Below, piece after piece: positions 1-8,455 of a stretch of DNA of 64,000 bases. Made by a program: the position numbers and the translations under genes. Position 1 is the first letter of the stretch. Every line of letters begins with the position of its first letter. This stretch comes from Chamaea fasciata (taxonomy: Eukaryota > Chordata > Aves > Passeriformes > Sylviidae). Below the pieces are notes generated by a model, which did not search any database, had not been told where the DNA came from, and worked only from the letters and a program-made list of their open reading frames with translations. The stretch is taken from positions 620,001-684,000 of the forward strand of contig JARCOQ010000007.1 in the NCBI GenBank assembly GCA_029207755.1, read 5' to 3'.

Positions 1-3000
1 CCCTGTCTGTGTCCTTCTCCCTGTCTGTGTCCATGTCCCTGTGTGTGTATCCATGTCCCTGTCTGTGTCCATGTCCCTGTCTGTGTCCATGTCCCTGCCT
101 GTGTCCATGTCTCTGTGTCCATGTCCTGTGTCCATGTCCCTTCTGTGTCCATGTCCTTGTCTGTGTCCATGTCCTGTGTGTGTCCATGTCCTGTGTGTGT
201 CCATGTCCCGTGTGTGTCCATGTCCCTGCCTGTGTCCATGTCCCTGTGTCCATGTCCTGTGTCCTTCTCCCTGCCTGTGTCCATGTCCCTGCGTGTCCAT
301 GTCCTGCCTGTGTCCATGTCCCTGTCTGTGTCCAATTCCCTGTCTGTGTCCATGTCCCATGTGTGTCCATGTCCCTGCCTGTGTCCATGTCCCTGTGTCC
401 ATGTCCTGTGTCCATGTCCCTTCTGTGTCCATGTCCCTGTGTGTGTCCATGTCCCTGTCTGTGTCCATGTCCCGTGTGTGTCCATGTCCCTGTCTGTGTC
501 CATGTCCTGTGTGTGTCCATGTCCCTGTCTGTGTCCATGTCCCTGTCTGTGTCCATGTCCCGTGTGTGTCCATGTCCCTGTGTGTGTCCATGTCCCTGTC
601 TGTGTCCATGTCCCGTGTGTGTCCTTCTCCCTGTGTGTGTCCATGTCCCTGTGTGTGTCCATGTCCCTGCCTGTGTCCATGTCCCTGTCTGTGTCTCCAT
701 GTCCCTGTCTGTGTCCATGTCCTGTGTGTGTCCATGTCCCTGTCTGTGTCCATGTCCCTGCCTGTGTCCATGTCCTGTGTGTGTCCATGTCCCTCTGTGT
801 GTCCATGTCCCTGTGTGTGTCCATGTCCCTGCGTGTGTCCATGTCCCTGTCTGTGTCCATGTCCCTGTGTGGGTCCATGTCCCTGTGTGTGTCCATGTCC
901 CGTGTGTGTCCATGTCCTGTGTGTGTCCATGTCCCTGCGTGTGTCCATGTCCCTGTCTGTGTCTCCATGTCCCTGTCTGTGTCCATGTCCTTGTCAGTGT
1001 CCATGTCCCTGTCTGTGTCCATGTCCCTGTGTCCATGTCCTGTGTCCTTCTCCCTGTGTGTGTCCATGTCCCTGTGTGTGTCCATGTCCCTGTCTGTGTC
1101 CATGTCCCTGTCTGTGTCCATGTCTCTGTGTCCATGTCCTGTGTCCATGTCCCTGTGTGTGTCCATGTCCCTTCTGTGCCAAGTCCTTGTGTGTGTCCGT
1201 GTCCCGTGTGTGTCGATGTCTCTGTGTGTGTCCATGTGCTGTGTGTGTCCATGTCCCTGCATGTGTCCCTGTCCCTGCCTGTGTCCATGTCCCTGTCTGT
1301 GTCCATGTTCCTGTCTGTGTCCATGTCCCGTGTGTGTCCATGTCCCTGCCTGTGTCCATGTCCCTGCCTGTGTCCATGTCCCTGTGTCCATGTCCTGTGT
1401 CCATGTCCCTTCTGTGTCCATGTCCCTGTGTGTGTCGATGTCTCTGTATGTGTCCATGTGCTGTGTGTGTCCCTGTCCCTGCTTGTCTCCATGTCCCTGT
1501 CTGTGTCTCCATGTCCCTTTGTGTGTCCATGTCCCTGTCTTTGTCCATGTCCCTGTCCCTGTGTGTGTCCATGTCCCTGCCTGTGTCCATGTCCCTGTGT
1601 CCATGTCCTGTGTCCTTCTCCCTGTGTGTGTCCATGTCCCTGTCTATGTCCATGTCCTGTCTGTGTTCATGTCCTTGTCAGTGTCCATGTCCCTGTGTGT
1701 GTCCATGTCCCTGTCTGTGTCCATGTCCTGTGTGTGTCCATGTCCCTGTCTGTGTCCATGACCCTGTGTGTGTCCATGTCCCTGTCTGTGTCCATGTCCT
1801 GTGTGTGTCCATGTCCCTTCTGTGTCCATGTCCTGTGTGTGTCCATGTCCCGTGTGTGTCCATGTCCCTGTCTGTGTCCCATGTCCCTGCGTGTGCCCAT
1901 GTCCCTGTCTGTGTCTCCATGTCCCTGCCTGTGTCCATGTCCCTGTCTGTGTCCATGTCCTGTGTGTGTCCATGTCCTGTGTGTGTCCATGTCCCTGTCT
2001 GTGTCCATGTCCTGTGTCCCTCTCCCTGTGTGTGTCCATGTCCCTGTGTGTGTCCATGTCCCTGTGTCCATGTCCCGTGTCCATGTCCCGTGTGTGTCCA
2101 TGTCCCTTTGTGTGTCCATGTCCCTGTGTGTGTCCATGTCCCGTGTGTGTCCGTGTCCCTGTCTGTGTCCTTGTCCCGTGTGTGTCCATGTCCCGTGTGT
2201 GTCCTTCTCCCTGTCTGTGTCCTTCTCCCTGTCTGTGTCCATGTCCCTGTCTGTGTCCATGTCCCTGCCTGTGTCCATGTCTCTGTGTCCATGTCCTGTG
2301 TCCATGTCCCTGTGTGTGTCCATGTCCATGTGTCCATGTCCTGTGTCCATGTCCTTGTGTGTGTCCATGTCCCTGTGTGTGTCCATGTCCCTGTGTGTGT
2401 CCATGTCCCTGTGTGTGTCCATGTCCCGTGTGTGTCCATGTCCCTGTCTGTGTCCTTCTCCCTGTGTGTGTCCTTCTCCCTGTGTGTGTCCATGTCCCTG
2501 TCTGTGTCCATGTCCCTGTCTGTGTCCATGTCCCTGTCTGTGTCCATGTCCTGTGTGTGTCCATGTCCCTGTGTCCATGTCCTGTGTCCATGTCCCTTCT
2601 GTGTCCATGTCCTTGTGTGTGTCCATGTCCCTGTGTGTGTCCATGTCCCGTGTGTGTCCATGTCCCTGTGTGTGTCCATGTCCCGTGTGTGTCCTTCTCC
2701 CTGTGTGTGTCCTTCTCCCTGCGTGTGTCCATGTCCCTGCGTGTGTCCATGTCCCTGCGTGTGTCCATGTCCCTGCGTGTGTCCATGTCCCTGTCTGTGT
2801 CTCCATGTCCCTGCCTGTGTCCATGTCCCTGTCTGTGTCCATGTCCTGTGTGTGTCCATGTCCTGTGTGTGTCCATGTCCCTGCCTGTGTCCATGTCCCT
2901 GTGTCCATGTCCTGTGTCCTTCTCCCTGCCTGTGTCCATGTCCCTGCGTGTCCATGTCCTGCCTGTGTCCATGTCCCTGTCTGTGTCCATGTTCCTGTCT

Positions 3001-6000
3001 GTGTCCATGTCCCGTGTGTGTCCATGTCCCTGCCTGTGTCCATGTCCCTGTGTCCATGTCCTGTGTCCATGTCCCTTCTGTGTCCATGTCCCTGTGTGTG
3101 TCCATATCCCTGTGTCCATGTCCTGTGTCCATGTCCCTTCTGTGTCCATGTCCCTGTGTGTGTCCATGTCCCTGTCTGTGTCCATGTCCCTGTGTGTGTC
3201 CTTCTCCCTGTGTGTCTCCATGTCCCTGTGTGTGTCCATGTCCCTGTCTGTGTCCATGTCCCTGTGTGTGTCCATGTCTCTGTGTGTCCATGTCCCTGTG
3301 TGTGTCCATGTCCCTGTCTGTGTCCTTCTCCCTGTGTGTGTCCTTCTCCCTGTGTGTGTCCATGTCCCTGTCTGTGTCCGTGTCCTTGTCAGTGTCCATG
3401 TCCCTGTGTGTGTCCATGTCCCGGTCTGTGTCTCCATGTCCCTGTGTGTGTCCATGTCCCTGTCTGTGTCCATGTCCCTGTCTGTGTCCATGTCCTGTGT
3501 GTGTCCATGTCCCTGTCTGTTTCCATGTCCTGTCTGTGTCCCTGTCTCGTGTGTGTCCATGTCCCTGTCTGTGTCCTTCTCCCTGTGTGTGTCCTTCTCC
3601 CTGTGTGTGTCCATGTCCCTGTCTGTGTCCATGTCCTGTGTGTGTCCATGTCCCTGTGTGTGTCCATGTCCCTGTCTGTGTCCATGTCCCTGTCTGTGTC
3701 CCATGTCCCTGTCTGTGTCTCCATGTCCCTGTCTGTGTCCTTCTCCCTGTGTGTGTCCTTCTCCCTGTGTGTGTCCATGTCCCTGTCTGTGTCCATGTCC
3801 TGTGTGTGTCCATGTCCCTGTGTGTGTCCATGTCCTGTGTGTGTCCATGTCCCTGTCTGTGTCCATGTCCTGTGTGTGTCCATGTCCCTGTCTGTGTCCA
3901 TGTCCTGTGTCCCTCTCCCTGTGTGTGTCCATGTCCCTGTGTGTGTCCATGTCCCTGCCCGTGTCCATGTCCCTGTGTGTGTCCATGTCCCTGTCTGTGT
4001 CCATGTCCATGTTTGGTCCATGTCACGTGTGTGTCCGATTCCCTGTCTGTGTCCTTGTCCCGTGTGTGTCCATGTCCCTGTGTGTGTCCATGTCCATGTT
4101 TGGTCCATGTCCCGTGTGTGTCCGTGTCCCTGTCTGTGTCCTTGTCCCGTGTGTGTCCTTCTCCCTGTCTGTGTCCTTCTCCCTGTCTGTGTCCTTCTCC
4201 CTGTCTGTGTCCATGTCCCTGTGTGTGTATCCATGTCCCTGTCTGTGTCCATGTCCCTGTCTGTGTCCATGTCCCTGCCTGTGTCCATGTCCCTGTGTCC
4301 ATGTCCTGTGTCCATGTCCCTTCTGTGTCCATGTCCTTGTGTGTGTCCATGTCCCTGTCTGTTTCCATGTCCTGTCTGTGTCCCTGTCCCGTGTGTGTCC
4401 ATGTCCCGTGTGTGTCCATGTCCCTGTCTGTGTCCTTCTCCCTGTGTGTGTCCTTCTCCCTGTGTGTGTCCATGTCCCTGTCTGTGTCCATGTCCTGTGT
4501 GTGTCCATGTCCCTGTGTGTGTCCATGTCCCTGCCTGTGTCCATGTCCCTGCCTGTGTCCATGTCCCTGCGTGTGTCCATGTCCCTGTGTCCATGTCCCT
4601 GTCTGTGTCTCCATGTCCCTGCCTGTGTCCATGTCCTGTGTGTGTCCATGTCCTGTGTGTGTCCATGTCCTTGTCTGTGTCCATGTCCTTGTCAGTGTCC
4701 ATGTCCCTGCGTGTGTCCATGTCCCTGTCTGTGTCTCCATGTCCCTGCCTATGTCCATGTCCCTGTCTGTGTCCATGTCCCTGTCTGTGTCCATGTCCCG
4801 TGTGTGTCCATGTCATGTGTGTGTCCATGTCCCTGTGTGTGTCCATGTCCTGTGTGTGTCCATGTCCTTGTCTGTGTCCATGTCCTTGTCAGTGTCCATG
4901 TCCCTGTGTGTGTCCATGTCCCTGCCTGTGTCCATGTCCCTGTCTGTGTCTCCATGTCCCTGTGTGTGTCCATGTCCCTGTGTGTGTCCATGTCCTGTGT
5001 GTGTCCATGTCCCTGTGTGTGTATCCATGTCCCTGTGTGTGTCCATGTCTCTGTCTGTGTCCATGTCCCTGCCTGTGTCCATGTCTCTGTGTCCATGTCC
5101 TGTGTCCATGTCCCTGTGTGTGTCCATGTCCCTGTGTCCATGTCCTGTGTCCATGTCCCTTCTGTGTCCATGTCCTTGTGTGTGTCCGTGTCCCGTGTGT
5201 GTCCTTGTCCCTGTGTGTGTCGATGTCTCTGTGTGTGTCCATGTCCCTGCGTGTGTCCATGTCCTGCGTGTGTCCATGTCCTGTCTGTGTCCATGTCTCG
5301 TGCGTGTCCATGTCCCGTGTGTGTCCATGTCCCTGTGTGTGTCCTTCTCCCTGTGTGTGTCCATGTCCCTGTCTGTGTCCATGTCCTGTGTGTGTCCATG
5401 TCCCTGCCTGTGTCCATGTCCCTGTGTCCATGTCCTTGTGTCCATGTCCCTTCTGTGTCCATGTCCCTGTGTGTGTCGATGTCTCTGTATGTGTCCATGT
5501 GCTGTGTGTGTCCCTGTCCCTGCTTGTCTCCATGTCCCTGTCTGTGTCTCCATGTCCCTGTGTGTGTCCATGTCCCTGTCTGTGTCCATGTCCCTGTGTC
5601 CATGTCCTGTGTCCTTCTCCTTGCGTGTGTCTATGTCCATGTCCCTGTGTGTGTCCATGTCCTGTGTGTGTCCATGTCCCTGTGTGTGTCCTTGTCCCGT
5701 GTGTGTCCTTCTCCCTGTCTGTGTCCATGTCCCTGTCTGTGTCCATGTCCCTGTCTGTGTCCATGTCCTTGTCAGTGTCCATGTCCCTGCGTGTGTCCAT
5801 GTCCCTGTCTGTGTCTCCATGTCCCTGCCTGTGTCCATGTCCCTGTCTGTGTCCATGTCCCTGTGTCCATGTCCTGTGTCCTTCTCCCTGTGTGTGTCCA
5901 TGTCCCTGTGTGTGTCCATGTCCCGTGTGTGTCCTTCTCCCTGTGTGTGTCCATGTCCCTGTCTGTGTCCATGTCCCTGTCTGTGTCCATGTCCCGTGTG

Positions 6001-6557
6001 TGTCCGTGTCCCTGCCTGTGTCCATGTCCCTGTGTCCATGTCCTGTGTCCATGTCTCTGTATGTGTCCATGTGCTGTGTGTGTCTCCCTGTCCCTGCGTG
6101 TCTCCATGTCCCTGTGTGTGTCCATGTCCTGTCTGTGTCCATGTCCCTGCGTGTGTCCATGTCCTGTCTGTGTCCATGTCCCTGCGTGTGTCCATGTCCT
6201 GCCTGTGTCCATGTCCCTGTCTGTGTCCATGTCCTGTGTGTGTCCATGTCCCTGTCTGTGTCCATGTCCCGTGTGTGTCCATGTCCTGTGTGTGTCCATG
6301 TCCCTGTCTGTGTCCATGTCCCGTGTGTGTCCTTCTCCCTGTGTCCATGTCCCTGTCTGTGTCCATGTCCCTGCCTGTGTCCATGTCCCTGTCTGTGTCC
6401 ATGTCCTGTGTGTGTCCATGTCCCTGTCTGTGTCCATGTCCTGTGTGTGTCCATGTCCCTGTCTGTGTCCATGTCCCTGCCTGTCTCCATGTCCCTGTCT
6501 GTGTCCATGTCCCGTGTGTGTCCATGTCCTGTCTGTGTCCATGTGTCTGTGTCCCCA
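1..6557 (+). repeat. Large 17-18 bp minisatellite array inside a PLCB2 intron
   Basis: The whole stretch is a head-to-tail array of a unit close to CCATGTCCCTGTCTGTGT (18 bp). Frequent variants are 17 bp (CCATGTCCTGTGTGTGT, CCATGTCCCGTGTGTGT), a CCTTCTCCCTG version, and shortened units reading CCATGTCCCTGTGT. At roughly 18 bp per unit it holds some 360 copies, and it continues past the left edge. The sense strand is C, T and G with about one A per unit, so stop codons hardly arise in any forward frame. Unit variants are interspersed rather than zoned, and blocks of variants recur far apart, so larger segments were duplicated too. It ends about 250 bp before the penultimate PLCB2 exon, so it is intronic in the sense orientation. 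Exact copy number in the living animal is unknown, and an assembly of such an array may be collapsed or expanded. Confidence 0.97.
4001..4174 (+). repeat. 87-bp local tandem duplication within the minisatellite
   Basis: A rare variant containing CCATGTCCATGTTTGGTCCA occurs at 4001 and again at 4088, followed in both places by nearly the same string of units (a ...GTGTGTGTCCG... unit, then a GTCCTTGTCCCGTGTG unit). The spacing is 87 bp. The two copies differ at a few bases (CACG against CCCG, CCGATT against CCGTGT), so the duplication is not brand new. These are the only TTTGG-bearing units noticed in the array. Confidence 0.8.
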
Positions 6558-6720
6558 TTTTTGGATCCATGTCCAGTGTCTGTCTGTGCGCCTGTGTCCA
6601 TAGGCGTGTCTGTGTCCCTCTGTCCCGGTGTGTCCATGGGTGTCTGCATATCCATGTCTCTCTGTGCAGGTGTCCCTGTGTGTACCAACCTGCCAGGCTG
6701 TCACAGTGTCCCTGACTCCA
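6558..6720 (+). repeat. Decayed right edge of the minisatellite
   Basis: Beyond about 6557 the same words (GTGTCC, CATGTC, TGTCTGTG) persist but the period is lost and other sequence is mixed in, including a GGATCC and a run of T. It grades into unique intron sequence by about 6720. This is the usual look of an array edge that is no longer homogenised. Confidence 0.7.
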
Positions 6721-6811
6721 GGCTGCTGCTCCAGGCCCACCCTGCTGAGCTGTCCAAAGCCCTTGCTTATCAAACTGGGACCCGAGGGGGATTGATTTAT
6801 TCTTTTTAAAG

Positions 6812-6898
6812 GTGACGGAGAAGACTGGCAGGTTGCAGCAGAGACTGGAGGAGAAGCAGGCAGCAAGTCTGCAGTCCATCAAGGAGAGAGAAAGCCAG
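6812..6898 (+). CDS. PLCB2: PLCB2 penultimate coding exon
   Basis: 87 bp and 29 codons, both ends in phase 0. The acceptor is TTCTTTTTAAAG before GTGACGGAG, with a short and rather weak pyrimidine tract; the donor is GCCAG followed by GTACGG. The peptide VTEKTGRLQQRLEEKQAA onward is a typical coiled-coil stretch. The exon stands only about 250 bp downstream of the end of the minisatellite. Confidence 0.85.
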
Positions 6899-7367
6899 GT
6901 ACGGATGTCGAGGCTCCGGGCTGTTCCTCGGCACACGAGGATTGGTGTTGCCACCCTCAGCCCAGCCATTCCCGGGGTTTGAGGAATTGGATGAGGGGCC
7001 CACACAGACCCCAGAAGGACCAGGGGCTCATCCCAGAGCTCCTGGTCTCTGCTTGGCTCCAGTGTGTGGGAATGACCTGGTTCTCCATTTGCAGCTCCAG
7101 CAGCAGGTGCGGGTGGAATATGAGGAGAAGTTGAGAACTCTGAACATGGAGGTTCAGGAGATGGTGAAAAACTACACCAAAGCCAGCTTTCCTGGAGAGC
7201 CGCAGACTGGGAAGGAAGCAGGGCAGAGCATACCTGAGGGAGAGCAAGACTTTACAGACCAACTGGAAGCAAACATCCCGGTGGCAGAGGCGTCCAGGCT
7301 TACACTGGCAATGACTGAGCCCTCAGGAGCTGCAATGGATGTGGAGATAGAAGAGAGCATATTCTGA
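6812..7367 (+). CDS. PLCB2: PLCB2, phospholipase C beta-2, C-terminal end (two last coding exons)
   Basis: Phospholipase C beta-2 cleaves phosphatidylinositol 4,5-bisphosphate into IP3 and diacylglycerol at the plasma membrane and is activated by Gq-family alpha subunits and G beta-gamma. Only the end of the distal C-terminal coiled-coil domain is here: 29 residues from the first exon and 90 from the last, joined in phase 0 across an intron at 6899-7094. The joined stretch is heptad-like and rich in Glu, Gln, Lys and Leu (for example RLEEKQAASLQ, VEYEEKLRTLNMEV). The block EYE..L..L..EV.E.V followed by a FPGE motif lines up with the end of human PLCB2 as I remember it. The identity is supported by position, converging on PAK6. 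The catalytic X/Y barrel, PH, EF and C2 parts lie left of the window, beyond the minisatellite intron. PLCB1, PLCB3 or PLCB4 are less likely because of the synteny. Confidence 0.88.
7095..7367 (+). CDS. PLCB2: PLCB2 last coding exon
   Basis: The acceptor is CTCCATTTGCAG before CTCCAGCAGCAG; the frame continues from the previous exon and ends at TGA 7365-7367. The first ~30 residues finish the coiled coil; the rest is a loose acidic tail. The protein ends in EESIF, whose last four residues (ESIF) fit a class I PDZ ligand (Ser/Thr at -2, hydrophobic at 0). The human protein, as I remember it, ends in ESRL, which is also such a ligand, so the function of the tail appears kept although the residues differ. 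Confidence 0.9.
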   Translation, partial: LQQQVRVEYEEKLRTLNMEVQEMVKNYTKASFPGEPQTGKEAGQSIPEGEQDFTDQLEANIPVAEASRLTLAMTEPSGAAMDVEIEESIF

Positions 7368-7775
7368 GTCGAGTCGCTTCCTCACTGTTCATTGCAAGAA
7401 AGGTGTATGGTCAAGTAAACTACTGCCATCCCTTTCCTTCTGGGGAGCTCCTGAAATCCTTCAGGAATGTACTACATTATCCCAGATAGCTGGAAGCAGG
7501 CCGGAGAGCTGACCCTTCAGAGTACTTCACCCTCTGTGTTCCACAGTCTGAACTCTGAGGTATTTTCAGCAGTGGGAAAGGGCCTGTGCCTGCAGACCAG
7601 CTCCCTGATGGCATCACAGCAGCAGCTACAGGAATATTTTATTTACTTGGCATTCAGACCAGTTTTTAGAGTCAGTTCCCTCATCATGCCTCACATGCAT
7701 CCCTTCACATCAGTCCAGCTCCTCCTACCATCTTCCACACGGTTCAATGAAACAGCAATAAACAAACCAAACAAA
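7368..7775 (+). other. PLCB2: PLCB2 3' untranslated region
   Basis: Sequence after the stop codon up to shortly past the first good polyadenylation signal. It contains no other recognisable element. The extent is inferred from the signal at 7757; a second AATAAA at 7903-7908 could give a longer form. Confidence 0.6.
7757..7762 (+). terminator. PLCB2: Candidate PLCB2 polyadenylation signal AATAAA
   Basis: A canonical AATAAA lies 390 bp after the PLCB2 stop in the correct strand. Alternative signals follow at 7903-7908 and, much farther, at 8612-8617, so end choice is not certain. Confidence 0.5.
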
Positions 7776-8132
7776 AACCCCTAAACACTGATACAGAGAC
7801 ACCACAGATAGGGAGCGAGGGGTGTGGAAAGTGGGCTCAGTCACAGCAACCCACAGCAGGCCCTGCGTCCTGCAGGAGAACAGTTACGCCTGAAGCTGCA
7901 TTAATAAACAATTACAAATGCTGCTATAAAACAAACCAAACCCCAGGGCAAGCAGGTATGAGACAGCACATTCCAAGCCTGGTCTGAACACCCAGCAAGC
8001 GTCCACATCTCCCCTGTGGTGTCACCCGAGTACTGGAATTATGGATTGTACATTTCTGAATTATTTATTTTCTAAAAAAATTAAAACATTGCTGTTCTTA
8101 AACAACGGGGTCACTTGTTACTAAGCTGCAGG

Positions 8133-8455
8133 TAGCGTGTGTGTCTGTGTGTCCAGATGTACGTGTAGCTGTGTCTGTCTCAGTGTGGGACTGTGTGTCT
8201 GTGTCCATCCACCCAGCTGTGTCCGTGTGTATTTTTTTGTGCCCGGGTGTGTGCTCATGTCTGTCTTTATGAAGCTCTATGTGTCCACATCCCTGTGTCT
8301 CTGCGTCTGTGTGTTCACGTCTCCATCAGTCTCTGTGTCCATGTGTGTCTGTCCACCCCTGGGGCTGTGTCCACATGTCTGTCCTTCTGTGCATCTCTAT
8401 TCTATCTGTCTGTGTGTCCAGGTCCCTGGGTGTTTGTCTGTCCACAGAGGATATG
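8133..8455 (+). repeat. Diverged minisatellite-like C/T/G stretch 3' of PLCB2
   Basis: This stretch uses the same words as the array at 1-6557 (GTGTGTCTGTGTCC, CCATGTGTGTCTGTCC, CCACATCCCTGTGTCTC) on the same strand, but the 18-bp period is mostly lost and other bases are mixed in. It is either a separate old minisatellite that arose from similar sequence or a decayed outlier of the same expansion, about 1.6 kb beyond the main array. It leaves open frames of 88-159 codons on the + strand that are compositional only. Confidence 0.65.

Noticed and set aside
994..5603. Long antisense reading frames (219 to 1,038 codons) of DMDTHRD/HGHRQG type
   Set aside because: Mirror image of the same compositional bias; no start context, splice logic or domain.
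1..6557. CRISPR array
   Set aside because: Direct repeats without unique spacers, in a eukaryotic gene; it is a minisatellite.
1..6557. Telomeric or centromeric satellite
   Set aside because: Unit is not TTAGGG and is much shorter than known avian centromere satellites; it lies in a gene intron.
9..6809. Giant forward reading frames (2,266, 2,224 and 1,611 codons) as repeat-protein genes
   Set aside because: Open in several frames at once because the units lack stop-forming bases; 17-bp units shift the frame without closing it; the region is an intron.
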